Below, one piece after another: positions 41,966-51,144 of a stretch of 64,000 nucleotides of DNA; positions within the stretch are counted from its first letter, which is position 1; each line of letters begins with the position of its first letter. The position numbers and the translations under genes were made by a program. Source of the stretch: SHZL01 sp963708905 (GTDB lineage: Bacteria; Pseudomonadota; Gammaproteobacteria; Xanthomonadales; SZUA-36); contig CAVPUV010000052.1 in NCBI GenBank assembly GCA_963708905.1, forward strand, positions 186,001 to 250,000, written 5' to 3'. The notes beneath the pieces are model-generated. The model was not told where the DNA came from. It did not search any database and saw only the letters and a list, made by a program, of their open reading frames with translations.

Positions 41966-43213
41966 ATGTATCGGCCACTTGAAGCCTTTATTGGCCTGCG
42001 CTACCTGCGTGCCAAGAGGCGTAACCACTTCATTTCCTTTATCTCGCTGATCTCGATGCTCGGCATAGCATTGGGCGTTACCACGCTGATTACGGTGATT
42101 TCGGTGATGAACGGCTTTGAGAAAGAGTTGCGCAGCCGCATCCTCGGCGCCATCGCCCACGCCACCATTCAGCCGGTGGATGACACGCTGTCCGACTGGC
42201 GGCAAGTCATTGATCAAGTGGAAACCCATGCGGAAGTGTTGGGCGCCGCACCGTATATCGAAGAAGGCGTGTGGTTGCAGGGCAATGAATCCTCCGGCGC
42301 ATTCCTGCGCGGTATCGATCCGGTGCTGGAGCAGCGGGTGTCGGAAATTGGTGGAAAAATGCTTTCCGGCCAGCTTGCAGACCTGCGCTCCGGCGAATAC
42401 GGCATCATTCTCGGCATCGGTCTGGCTTCGCGGCTGCGGGTGGGGCCGGGGGACCGGGTTACCGTAATTGCACCGCGGCTGAAGGCAACGCCGGTGGGCG
42501 CAAACCCGCTGATGCGACGATTCACGGTCCTCGGCGCGTTTGAGTTCGGCGAATACGAGAATGATTCCAGCCTGGCATTGATTCATATTGAAGATGCAGC
42601 GCGTTTGTTGCGCATGCCGGCCGGAGCCGTTGGCGGGATCCGGCTCAAGTTACGGGACATGGACCAATCTTGGCGAGTTGCACGTGAGATTTCAGACGAA
42701 CTGTCGGGCCAGTACATCGTGCGCGACTGGACCCAGGAAAGAGGCAACCTGTTTCAGGCCGTGCGGACGGAAAAGACCGTGATGTGGGTCATACTTTCCA
42801 TGATTATTGCGGTTGCCGCATTCAACATCATTTCCATGCTGGTCATGGTGGTAACCGATAAACAAGCGGATATTGCCATACTCAAAACCATGGGGACACA
42901 GGCCGGAACCATCATGCGCATCTTCATCATCCAGGGCAGTCTGATCGGGCTCATAGGAACGGTGATGGGTGTGGTTGGCGGCATCCTGCTGGCGATGAAT
43001 ATCAGTTCAGTCGTTCCGTTTCTCGAGCAGATTTTTGGTTTCAGTCTGTTTCCAGCAGACATTTATTACATCACTGAACTGCCTTCGGAGCTGCGCAGCA
43101 GTGATGTGCTGCAATTTGCGTTGATGTCGCTGGGGATGTCGCTGCTTTCCACGTTATACCCGGCCTGGCGCGCCTCGGCTACAAACCCGGCCGAGGCCCT
43201 GCGCTATGAGTGA
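41966..43213 (+). CDS. lolC: Lipoprotein-releasing ABC transporter permease LolC/LolE
   Basis: With LolD this permease extracts outer-membrane lipoproteins from the inner membrane and hands them to LolA. The 415-residue protein has an N-terminal helix after IGLRYLRAKRRNHFISFISL, a large periplasmic domain (residues 50-265) and three C-terminal helices (MWVILSMIIAVAAFNIISML, IGTVMGVVGGILLA, LMSLGMSLLSTLYPAWRAS). Only one permease gene is present, so it may form a homodimeric (LolF-type) complex. It overlaps lolD by 8 bases. Confidence 0.93.
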   Translation: MYRPLEAFIGLRYLRAKRRNHFISFISLISMLGIALGVTTLITVISVMNGFEKELRSRILGAIAHATIQPVDDTLSDWRQVIDQVETHAEVLGAAPYIEEGVWLQGNESSGAFLRGIDPVLEQRVSEIGGKMLSGQLADLRSGEYGIILGIGLASRLRVGPGDRVTVIAPRLKATPVGANPLMRRFTVLGAFEFGEYENDSSLALIHIEDAARLLRMPAGAVGGIRLKLRDMDQSWRVAREISDELSGQYIVRDWTQERGNLFQAVRTEKTVMWVILSMIIAVAAFNIISMLVMVVTDKQADIAILKTMGTQAGTIMRIFIIQGSLIGLIGTVMGVVGGILLAMNISSVVPFLEQIFGFSLFPADIYYITELPSELRSSDVLQFALMSLGMSLLSTLYPAWRASATNPAEALRYE

Positions 43214-43901
43214 AAATTCACCGGCTATCGCCATGGATGCACGCCATATCAGCAAGTCATTCAGACAGGGCAGCCGGAAAATCGACGTTCTCAGCGATGT
43301 CAGTCTGCAACTGGCGGCCGGGCAGTCCATGGCCGTGGTCGGAGCATCCGGTGCAGGGAAAAGTACTTTGCTGCATATCCTCGGTGGGCTGGATCGTCCA
43401 GACAGTGGTGAAGTCCTGGTCGAGGGGCAATCACTGTGGTCACTGAGCGAATCGGTACGGGGTTCGATGCGCAATCGCACCATGGGATTCGTCTACCAGT
43501 TTCATCACCTGTTGCCGGAATTTACCGCCCTGGAAAACGTCGCCATGCCATTGCTGATACGGGGCGAATCAGTACTCTCAGCGCGCCAACGCGCGACTGA
43601 TTTACTCGGACGGGTCGGTCTGGAACAACGTCTCGATCACAAGCCTGGTGAACTTTCCGGCGGCGAGCGTCAGCGCGCTGCAGTGGCACGGGCGCTGGTG
43701 GGCGGGCCGCGCGTGGTGCTGGGCGATGAACCCACCGGCAATCTGGATGAACGGACTGCCGAGCACGTTTACAACTTGCTGCTGGAATTGAACAGGGAGC
43801 TGCAAACCAGTTTGTTGCTGGTGACCCATGATATGCGCCTGGCTGCGCGCATGGACCGGCAACTCGAGTTGCATCTGGGGCAAGTCCGCTCGCTGAGCTG
43901 A
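43206..43901 (+). CDS. lolD: Lipoprotein-releasing ABC transporter ATPase LolD
   Basis: LolD powers lipoprotein release. The 231-residue ATPase has Walker A VGASGAGKSTLLH, Q-loop region GFVYQFHHLLPEFTALENVAMP, signature ELSGGERQRAAVARAL, Walker B VVLGDEPTGNLDE and the switch His in LVTHDMRLA. The LLPEFTALENV segment is typical of LolD. It is coupled to the permease and followed 2 bases later by comEC. Confidence 0.95.
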   Translation: MSENSPAIAMDARHISKSFRQGSRKIDVLSDVSLQLAAGQSMAVVGASGAGKSTLLHILGGLDRPDSGEVLVEGQSLWSLSESVRGSMRNRTMGFVYQFHHLLPEFTALENVAMPLLIRGESVLSARQRATDLLGRVGLEQRLDHKPGELSGGERQRAAVARALVGGPRVVLGDEPTGNLDERTAEHVYNLLLELNRELQTSLLLVTHDMRLAARMDRQLELHLGQVRSLS

Positions 43902-43903
43902 CC

Positions 43904-46198
43904 ATGAAAGGTACTGGGGCTGGTTGGGCAATACCCACCGGCCTGGTTGCGGGTGTTCTGTTCGCCCAGGGTTTTTTCATCAAGCAACTGCCGGTATGGC
44001 CACTCATTGCCGGGTTGTTGTTGTACTTTGCGGTCAAACGGAGTGGCTGGGTGGCCGCTGCCTTGCTTGGCCTGGGTTGGGCGACGCTGAGCCTGCATCT
44101 GCACCTCGCTGACCGGCTGGATAGCGCGCTCAGTGGCAGCCGGCAGATCATCGAAGGCAGTATTGAGAGCCTGCCGGAAGTACATGACGATTTCACACGT
44201 TTTCGTTTCCAGCCGACTGCTGGCCAGGGCGCGGTGTCATTGCCGCGATCATTGCTTGCCTACTGGTATCGTGATCCACCGCCGCTTTTGCCGGGAGAAA
44301 TCTGGCGGCTTGAACTACAGCTCAAGCCGCCCTGGGGCTGGGTCAACTTCCACGGACCGGATCGGGAAATGTGGCTTTTCGCCGAGGGCATTGGCGGTCT
44401 GGCTTCGGTGCGTTCGGGTGAACGGCTACGCCCAAACAGCCATTATTTCTCCAGCTGGAATACATTGCGCCAAACCATACGGTCACGCTTGAACCAATCA
44501 GTCGGCGATGAGAGCAACAGGGCTGTGGTCGCCGCTCTGGCAATTGCCGATCGCAGCAGTCTGTCAGCTCACCAGCGCGACATTCTGCAGCAAACGGGTA
44601 CGGCGCATCTGCTGGCCATTTCAGGCCTGCACATCGGCCTTGCCGCCCTGTGTGGTCTATGGTTTGCGCGCTTGCTGATTTTGGCTGTTCCATTGCGCTG
44701 GAGCATGGGACTGGCCTACCCGCTAACGCTGGTAGCCAGTTTTGGGCTGGCTGTCCTGTATGCGGCCTTGGCTGGTTTTGGCACGTCTACGGTACGTGCC
44801 CTGCTGATGCTGGGAGTGGCAATCCTGGCCATGCTGCTGCGCCGCGCAATTCACCCCGGCCGGGCCATCCTGACGGCTTTGGCGCTGATACTCCTGTTTG
44901 ATCCACTGGCTATCCTGAATGCCGGATTCTGGCTTTCGTTTGCGGCGGTCGGTGTACTATTATTTTTGTTCAGCAAAGGAAACAGCAGAGATCGAGCCTG
45001 GTGGCGGCAAATGCTGCGGGCGCAAGCTGGCATCATGGTGGTCTTGCTGCCTCTGACTGCGTGGTGGTTCCAGTCTGCCAGTGTTTCCGGCCTGATCGCG
45101 AACCTGGTGGCAATACCCTGGGTCAGTGTGGTCGTCGTACCGACGATACTGCTGGGATTGATTTTATTGCCATGCAGCGATGTCCTGTCGGCACTGGCGT
45201 TTTCCGCAGCCGGCGGCGCAGCCGGATTGCTGCTCAAGGTGCTGGACGTGTTCGCCAGCCTTCCCGTATCGTCCCTGGCCCTGCCACAACCTTCCGTGTG
45301 GTCGCTGGCGCTGGCTACGCTCGGCGCCCTGATGCTGCTGCTGCCTCGCGGTATGCGTCACCGCTGGCTGGGGGTATTGCTGTTGTTACCTCTGTTTGTC
45401 GCGGACCAGGCGCCGGCCGGGCAGCAGATTCAAATTGATGTGCTCGATGTCGGCCAGGGCACTGCGGTGCTGGTGAATTCGAGCAAGCACTTGCTGCTGT
45501 ATGACAGCGGTCCGGGTGATGGAAAAAATTTCGATGTCGTGGACTCAGTGATCCGGCCAGCTATCCTGCGCAGCGGGCACCCCTCGCCAGACCGGATACT
45601 GATCAGCCACAACGATCTTGATCACTCAGGGGGACTCAAGGGCTTGCGCAAACGCTATCCGGCCGCGGCTGTGTTCGCCAGCCTGCCTGAGGCAGTGGCG
45701 GGTGTCGAACCATGCAACGATACCCTGCATTGGCAGTGGGATGGCATGGTGTTTCAGGTGCTGCACCCGTCTGCCTATCTGCCGTATATCGGTAATGACA
45801 GCTCATGCGTGCTCAGCATCAAAATGGACCAGGCCACCATCTGGTTGCCAGGCGATATTTCCCAGGTTATCGAGCAACGGCTGCTTCGGCGCCATGCAGA
45901 ACAACTCGATGTGCTGCTGGCGCCGCACCATGGCAGCAACACGGGGTCTTCGGCAGAGTTCCTTCACGTCATGCAGCCTGCGGTAGCCCTGGCCGCTGCC
46001 GGGCTGGGTAACCGTTTTGGCTTTCCACACCCGGCAGTGAAGCAACGATACCGCGCTGCCGGTATCCCGCTGTGGTCAACCGAAGCCTGCGGTGCGCTGC
46101 GCTTGCTTGTATCTGCCGATGGCGCCATCCAGGGATACAGCGCGCGGCGGCTGCGCCCGGCGCCCTGGCGCTGGCCAGCGGGGGAATCCTGTCCCTGA
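43904..46198 (+). CDS. comEC: DNA internalization protein ComEC/Rec2
   Basis: ComEC forms the inner-membrane channel for single-stranded DNA in natural transformation. The 764-residue protein has an N-terminal DUF4131 region, the competence core with AHLLAISGLHIGLAALCGLW and STVRALLMLGVAIL, many membrane helices (to about residue 490), and a C-terminal metallo-beta-lactamase-like domain with DVLDVGQGTAVLV, the metal motif ISHNDLDHSGGL, WLPGDIS and LLAPHHGSNTGSS. Metal ligands are intact, so it may degrade the non-transported strand. Confidence 0.95.
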   Translation: MKGTGAGWAIPTGLVAGVLFAQGFFIKQLPVWPLIAGLLLYFAVKRSGWVAAALLGLGWATLSLHLHLADRLDSALSGSRQIIEGSIESLPEVHDDFTRFRFQPTAGQGAVSLPRSLLAYWYRDPPPLLPGEIWRLELQLKPPWGWVNFHGPDREMWLFAEGIGGLASVRSGERLRPNSHYFSSWNTLRQTIRSRLNQSVGDESNRAVVAALAIADRSSLSAHQRDILQQTGTAHLLAISGLHIGLAALCGLWFARLLILAVPLRWSMGLAYPLTLVASFGLAVLYAALAGFGTSTVRALLMLGVAILAMLLRRAIHPGRAILTALALILLFDPLAILNAGFWLSFAAVGVLLFLFSKGNSRDRAWWRQMLRAQAGIMVVLLPLTAWWFQSASVSGLIANLVAIPWVSVVVVPTILLGLILLPCSDVLSALAFSAAGGAAGLLLKVLDVFASLPVSSLALPQPSVWSLALATLGALMLLLPRGMRHRWLGVLLLLPLFVADQAPAGQQIQIDVLDVGQGTAVLVNSSKHLLLYDSGPGDGKNFDVVDSVIRPAILRSGHPSPDRILISHNDLDHSGGLKGLRKRYPAAAVFASLPEAVAGVEPCNDTLHWQWDGMVFQVLHPSAYLPYIGNDSSCVLSIKMDQATIWLPGDISQVIEQRLLRRHAEQLDVLLAPHHGSNTGSSAEFLHVMQPAVALAAAGLGNRFGFPHPAVKQRYRAAGIPLWSTEACGALRLLVSADGAIQGYSARRLRPAPWRWPAGESCP

Positions 46199-46226
46199 AT
46201 CGGCGGATGCGCCAGAATGGCGTATT

Positions 46227-46389
46227 AACCCGGAAAGTCCATTAGGAGACACGCCCTCGCTCGATCTTTGAATCCACAAGGAATTTTCTTCAGTCGGCAA
46301 TACAACCCGGTATTGCGCTTCCTCAGAAAATTCCTTGTGCATCCAAATCTCTTCGCGATCATCGCGCCTCCTAATGGACTTTCCGGGTT
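46227..46389 (+). repeat. 163-bp palindromic interspersed repeat, copy 2
   Basis: Same length and orientation as the copy at 17726-17888, with about nine differences. One difference in the left arm (CCATTAGG for CCATCAGG) is matched by the complementary change in the right arm (CCTAATGG for CCTGATGG), so the 22-bp terminal inverted repeat stays perfect. The inner arm GAAAATTCCTTGTG pairs better with CACAAGGAATTTTC than in copy 1. It fills most of the comEC-exbB gap. Confidence 0.93.
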
Positions 46390-46510
46390 TTACCCAACGC
46401 CATAAGGCCGTAAAATGCCCCGTGATGGTTCCCGTCAGGCGCCGCATGTATCATGCTGGCAGTCTGCCTGACTTGGGGTGATGCTGCCAGGTTTAGAGGA
46501 GTGATATAGC

Positions 46511-47149
46511 GTGCTCGAAATCATTTACGCCGGCGGTTGGCTGATGTTGCCGATCATTCTCTGTTCCATTCTGTCCGTGACCATCATCGCGGAGCGACTT
46601 TGGACCTTGCGCCGGAACAAGGTCTGTCCTTCTCACATCGCGGCACAAGTGGAAGAGTGGGCGGCGCGTCACGAACTGGATAAACGACACATCGACCAAC
46701 TGGGCAGCAGCTCGGCATTGGGTAGAGTTCTGGCGGCCGCGCTGACCAACCGGCACCGCCCGCGGGATCGGATCAAGGAATCTGTTGAAGATACGGGACG
46801 CCACGTGGTGCACGAACTCGAGCGTTTCCTCAATACCCTGGGCACCATCGCCGGTATTTCACCCCTGCTCGGTTTGCTCGGTACGGTGTTTGGCATGATC
46901 AAGGTATTTTCCGCCATCGTTGCCTACGGTGTGGGCAATGCCAACCAGCTTGCGGGAGGGATTTCCCAGGCATTGATCACCACCGCGGCGGGGTTGACGG
47001 TTGCCATTCCCAGCTATTTTTTCTACCGTTATTTCAAGGGCCGGGTGGACGAGTACGTGGTATCGATGGAAGTACAGGCGATCAATCTGATCGAAGCCAT
47101 CGAACGCAGTCATGTGGCTCAACTCAGCTCGCGCGTACCCGGGGGCTAA
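46511..47149 (+). CDS. exbB: ExbB/TolQ-family proton channel protein
   Basis: ExbB/TolQ proteins form pentameric proton channels that energise TonB or Tol systems. The 212-residue protein has three membrane segments: LEIIYAGGWLMLPIILCSIL, then LERFLNTLGTIAGISPLLGLLGTVFGMIKVF and ALITTAAGLTVAIPSYFFY. The LLGLLGTVFGMI motif is conserved. It starts at a GTG after TTTAGAGGAGTGATATAGC. exbD and msbA follow, an arrangement seen in many gammaproteobacteria, where the pair may serve LPS export or a Tol-like role. Confidence 0.92.
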   Translation: MLEIIYAGGWLMLPIILCSILSVTIIAERLWTLRRNKVCPSHIAAQVEEWAARHELDKRHIDQLGSSSALGRVLAAALTNRHRPRDRIKESVEDTGRHVVHELERFLNTLGTIAGISPLLGLLGTVFGMIKVFSAIVAYGVGNANQLAGGISQALITTAAGLTVAIPSYFFYRYFKGRVDEYVVSMEVQAINLIEAIERSHVAQLSSRVPGG

Positions 47150-47152
47150 ACC

Positions 47153-47581
47153 TTGAATCTGCGCCAGAGAATCAAGGAAGACCCTACTATTGACCTGACG
47201 TCGCTGATCGACGTGGTCTTCCTGCTGCTGCTCTTTTTCATGGTCAGCACGACTTTCGAGCGGCCGGCCTCACTGAAGATCGATCTGCCTGAGGCAAGCG
47301 CGGTTACAACCCCGTTGGAGCAAGCGGATCGGCTGGAACTGGTGATCGACGCCGAGGGCAGGATGTTCCTCAACGACCAGCAATTGGTGGATGGCCGGCT
47401 GCAGACTCTGAAAGCAGCCCTGAACCAGGAAGCAGGTGAAGAGCGCAAACTGCCCTTGATTCTGCGTGCCGACCGCGAAACGCCGCATCATTATGTCGTC
47501 ACCGCCATGGACGCCGCTGCGCAGCTGGGGTTCAGCAATTTATCGATCGCCACGGAACACTCTGACGAGCAGGCGGAATGA
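47153..47581 (+). CDS. exbD: ExbD/TolR-family protein
   Basis: ExbD/TolR sits in the ExbB pore and carries the essential proton-relay Asp. The 142-residue protein has one membrane helix with the Asp in PTIDLTSLIDVVFLLLLFFM, and a periplasmic domain ending AMDAAAQLGFSNLSIATE. It starts at a TTG three bases after exbB, and its stop overlaps the msbA start (ATGA), so exbB-exbD-msbA are coupled. Confidence 0.92.
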   Translation: MNLRQRIKEDPTIDLTSLIDVVFLLLLFFMVSTTFERPASLKIDLPEASAVTTPLEQADRLELVIDAEGRMFLNDQQLVDGRLQTLKAALNQEAGEERKLPLILRADRETPHHYVVTAMDAAAQLGFSNLSIATEHSDEQAE

Positions 47582-49341
47582 CACAATCGTCGCTGGCGAT
47601 CTACCGGCGGCTGTGGGGCTACACCCGGCGCTACTGGCCGATGTTCCTGCTGGGCTTGTTGGGGGTCAGCCTGGATGCAGGCATGCAGGCTGCTTTTGTG
47701 AAGTTCATGGGACCTCTCATCGACCGTGTATTTGTAGGCAAGGATTCTGCATTCGGCCTGTGGCTGGCTGGCGTCATTGCATTGATCAGCGTGTGCAGGA
47801 TCGCCGGTAACTTTGCCGGCGTTTACGGTATGGAGTGGGTGGGCAGAAAGGTAGTAGCCGATCTGCGGCAGGATTTGTTCCGGCAATATGTTGCTTTGCC
47901 TGCATCTTTTTACGATCGCTTCAGCTCAGGTCAACTGATCTCCAAAGTGGCCTACAACAGTGAGCAGGTTGCCAACGCCGCGACCAAATCCATTGTATCG
48001 GCGTTTCGTGACGTTCTGCTGGTGATCATGTTGCTGGCCGTGATGATCACCAGCAATCTGCGCTTAACGCTGGTCATGCTGTTGCTGATACCGATGATTG
48101 GCCTGCTGGTTACCGTCATCAGCAAACGTTTTCGCAAGGTCAGTCACCGCATTCAGGATTCCATGGGGAATGTTTCACACGTGACGGAAGAGGCTGTAAC
48201 AGGCCAGCGGGTGGTCAAGGTTTTTCATGGCCAGGAAGCCGAGATCAGGCGCTTCGAAACAGTCAATGAAAAGACCCGGCGTCTGCATATGCGCATGCAA
48301 GCCACCCACCTGGCCGGCTCCTCCATGGTGCAAATTGCTGCAGGCATGGCCATCGTCTTGCTGATGATCATTGCCACCCGCCCGGATCTGTTGCATGACA
48401 TTTCCGCGGGAACGTTTACGACCATTTTCTGGGCCATGGTGGGTACCATCCCGCCACTCAAACGACTCACCACGGTGCAGTCAGAATTGCAAAAAGGCAT
48501 TGCCGCCGCGGACAGTATTTTCCAGATACTGGACATGGAGCCGGAACGCGACACCGGCACCTACACGGTGCCGCGGGTCCGCGGCGAGATTGAATTCCAT
48601 AATGTGAGTTTCAGTTATCCCGGCAGCGATATTCCGGTGCTGCACGACGTCAGTTTCAAGATAGCTGCTGGCAGCGTAACCGCGCTGGTTGGCCATTCCG
48701 GCAGCGGCAAGTCCACCCTTGCCGGACTGCTTCCCCGTTTTTATCCCTACAGTGGTGGTCATGTGCTGCTTGATGGCATGGAACTGCAGGACTACCAGCT
48801 CGACAATCTGCGCAGCCAGATCGCCCTGGTGAGCCAGGATATCGTGTTGTTCAATGATACGGTCGCCGGCAATATTGCCTATGGCGCACTGGCTGGAGTT
48901 GCTCGCGAAGCCGTGGAACAGGCGGCCATCGCAGCACATGCCATGGAATTCATCGACAGGCTGCCACAGAAACTCGACACCCCGGTTGGAGTAAATGGCA
49001 CACTGCTTTCCGGGGGACAACGACAGCGGCTGGCCATTGCGCGGGCGTTGCTCAAGGATGCGCCGATACTGATTCTGGATGAGGCTACCTCGGCACTGGA
49101 TACTGAGTCCGAACACGTTATTCAGGAAGCATTGGCGGAAGTGATGAAACATCGCACCACCCTGGTTATCGCACATCGCCTGTCCACCATTGAAAACGCT
49201 GACAGCGTGATCGTGCTGGAACAGGGCAGGGTCGTCGAGACAGGCACGCATCAGGCATTGATGGATCGTGGCCAGGTTTACGCCCATCTCTATCACACCC
49301 AGTTCGGGCCGGAAAAAACAAACCATGCGGCAGCGACTTGA
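47578..49341 (+). CDS. msbA: Lipid A export ABC transporter MsbA
   Basis: MsbA flips core-lipid A across the inner membrane. The 587-residue half-transporter has six membrane helices (residues 15-310) and an ATPase with Walker A VGHSGSGKSTLAGLLPRF, signature LLSGGQRQRLAIARAL, Walker B ILILDEATSALDTES and VIAHRLSTIENAD. The sequence, with VVKVFHGQEAEIRRF and its place before lpxK-kdsB, identifies it as MsbA and not a drug exporter. It overlaps exbD by 4 and lpxK by 17 bases. Confidence 0.95.
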   Translation: MTQSSLAIYRRLWGYTRRYWPMFLLGLLGVSLDAGMQAAFVKFMGPLIDRVFVGKDSAFGLWLAGVIALISVCRIAGNFAGVYGMEWVGRKVVADLRQDLFRQYVALPASFYDRFSSGQLISKVAYNSEQVANAATKSIVSAFRDVLLVIMLLAVMITSNLRLTLVMLLLIPMIGLLVTVISKRFRKVSHRIQDSMGNVSHVTEEAVTGQRVVKVFHGQEAEIRRFETVNEKTRRLHMRMQATHLAGSSMVQIAAGMAIVLLMIIATRPDLLHDISAGTFTTIFWAMVGTIPPLKRLTTVQSELQKGIAAADSIFQILDMEPERDTGTYTVPRVRGEIEFHNVSFSYPGSDIPVLHDVSFKIAAGSVTALVGHSGSGKSTLAGLLPRFYPYSGGHVLLDGMELQDYQLDNLRSQIALVSQDIVLFNDTVAGNIAYGALAGVAREAVEQAAIAAHAMEFIDRLPQKLDTPVGVNGTLLSGGQRQRLAIARALLKDAPILILDEATSALDTESEHVIQEALAEVMKHRTTLVIAHRLSTIENADSVIVLEQGRVVETGTHQALMDRGQVYAHLYHTQFGPEKTNHAAAT

Positions 49342-50341
49342 ACATTGGCTGAACCAGGTCTGGTGGCGCCGCACGAAACCGCCGGTCTGGTTGCGCGCCC
49401 TGGTACCCATTTATCGCCTGGGTTTTTTGCTGGACAGAAAATTCAACAGCGCGCGACAGCCGCCGGGTCTGCATGACCGCACCATCGTGGTGGTGGGAAA
49501 TATCACTGTGGGCGGCAGCGGCAAAACTCCCCTGGTCATTCGTCTGTGCCGTGTTCTGCTGGCGGCCGGCCTGCGACCGGCGGTAGTCAGCCGCGGCTAC
49601 GGCAGAAAGCGCCACGGACTCTTGCCCGTGACCATGGATGCAAGCGTAGCAGAAGTCGGCGATGAACCGCTGTTGATCGCGCGTCGCACCGGCGTGCCCG
49701 TTGTTGTGGCAGCAGATCGCTGTGCTGCTGCGCAAGTACTTTTCGACAGTGGCATTGACGTGGTCATTGCTGATGATGGATTACAACATCACCGCCTGCC
49801 ACGCAGTCTGGAAATTTGTGTCGTGGACGGTCAGCGTGATTTTGGCAATGGATATTTGCTGCCAGCAGGTCCTTTGCGTGAACCTATGCGCCGCTTGGAC
49901 GAAGTCGACTACGTGGTCAAAAACGACAGCGAACACGATGCGGCGGATACGTCTGGCGCAATCCCCATGCAACTGGTCCCGGGGCTGCTGTATGCCCTGG
50001 ATGGCGATGCGAGTTGGCGTTTGTCGCAATTTGCCGGATGCCGTGTCAGCGCCGTTGCGGGTATTGGCAATCCGCAGCGCTTTTTCCGTTACCTGCAGCT
50101 GGCCGGTTTGCACGCCTCGCAATATGCTTTTGCCGATCATCATGCCTATGGCCCTGAGGATTTTACCGTCATGGAGCCGGGGTTACCTATCATCATGACG
50201 GAAAAAGACGCGGTAAAATGCCGTGGTTTGAAGCTGACAAACGCATGGTACCTGTCAGTGGAAGCGAGCCTGCCATCCGCATGGGAATCCGAACTCGTGG
50301 CAAAACTGGAAACCAGCCTGCAGCGGCAACAAAACAATTGA
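49325..50341 (+). CDS. lpxK: Tetraacyldisaccharide 4'-kinase LpxK
   Basis: LpxK phosphorylates the lipid A precursor at the 4' position. The 338-residue protein has the P-loop in VVVGNITVGGSGKTPLVI, then VSRGYGRK, GDEPLLIARRTGVPVVVAADR, VVIADDGLQHHRL and FADHHAYGPEDF, all LpxK features. I chose the ATG at 49325 (MRQRLEHWLNQVWW), which overlaps the msbA end; the longer frame lies inside msbA. kdsB overlaps its stop. Confidence 0.95.
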   Translation: MRQRLEHWLNQVWWRRTKPPVWLRALVPIYRLGFLLDRKFNSARQPPGLHDRTIVVVGNITVGGSGKTPLVIRLCRVLLAAGLRPAVVSRGYGRKRHGLLPVTMDASVAEVGDEPLLIARRTGVPVVVAADRCAAAQVLFDSGIDVVIADDGLQHHRLPRSLEICVVDGQRDFGNGYLLPAGPLREPMRRLDEVDYVVKNDSEHDAADTSGAIPMQLVPGLLYALDGDASWRLSQFAGCRVSAVAGIGNPQRFFRYLQLAGLHASQYAFADHHAYGPEDFTVMEPGLPIIMTEKDAVKCRGLKLTNAWYLSVEASLPSAWESELVAKLETSLQRQQNN

Positions 50342-51099
50342 ACACCCCGGCCTATCACATCGTAATACCGGCCCGCATGGCGGCCGAGCGCCTGCCGGGA
50401 AAACCACTGCTCGATCTGGCGGGACGGCCCCTGATAGAACACGTCTACCGGCGTGCTCTTGAATCCGCAGCGCGCTCAGTGCTCATCGCTACGGATGACG
50501 CGCGCATTCGCCGGGTCGCCGAGGCATTCGGAGCGCAAGTAGTCATGACATCCGAACGGCATCGCAGCGGCAGCGACCGCATTGCTGAATGCGCTGCGCT
50601 CATGTCTTGGCCGGATGAAACCTTGATCGTAAACCTGCAGGGCGATGAACCGCTGATGCCGGCCGCCTGCCTGGACCAGGTAGCCCGGCTGCTCACGGCG
50701 GATGAATCGGCCCAGGTAGCCAGTTTGTACTGGCCGCTGGACCATGCAGAAGAAATTTATGACCCCCATTGCGTAAAAGTGGTGATGGCAGCGGACAGCG
50801 CCGCGCTGCTGTTCAGTCGTTCCGTGATTCCCTTTCCGCGACAATGGACAGATGTGCAAACAGCACTCGATGCCGGCCTGCGATGGCATCGTCATATCGG
50901 CCTTTACGCCTACCGGGCAGCTGCGCTGCAAGCGTTCAGCAGCCACGCACCCACACCGCTGGAGTGCATGGAAAAGCTTGAGCAACTGCGGGTACTGGAA
51001 TGCGGCGGCCGCATCATCATGGCGCAGGCCTGTTGTTTCATTCCAGCGGGTATCGACACGCGAGAAGATCTGGAACGCGCAAGAAATGCGTTAAAGTAA
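50338..51099 (+). CDS. kdsB: CMP-KDO synthetase
   Basis: KdsB activates KDO with CTP for LPS core synthesis. The 253-residue protein starts YHIVIPARMAAERLPGKPLL, with LIATDDARIRRVAEAFGAQV, SERHRSGSDRIAECA, VNLQGDEPLMP and RHIGLYAYRAAALQAF. The TTG at 50338 overlaps the lpxK stop (TTGA) and gives LNTPAYHIV; no other start fits the length. It ends the exbBD-msbA-lpxK-kdsB operon. Confidence 0.95.
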   Translation: MNTPAYHIVIPARMAAERLPGKPLLDLAGRPLIEHVYRRALESAARSVLIATDDARIRRVAEAFGAQVVMTSERHRSGSDRIAECAALMSWPDETLIVNLQGDEPLMPAACLDQVARLLTADESAQVASLYWPLDHAEEIYDPHCVKVVMAADSAALLFSRSVIPFPRQWTDVQTALDAGLRWHRHIGLYAYRAAALQAFSSHAPTPLECMEKLEQLRVLECGGRIIMAQACCFIPAGIDTREDLERARNALK

Positions 51100-51144
51100 C
51101 TAGATAGAATATCTATTTATATCATTGTTTTTATTGCATATATA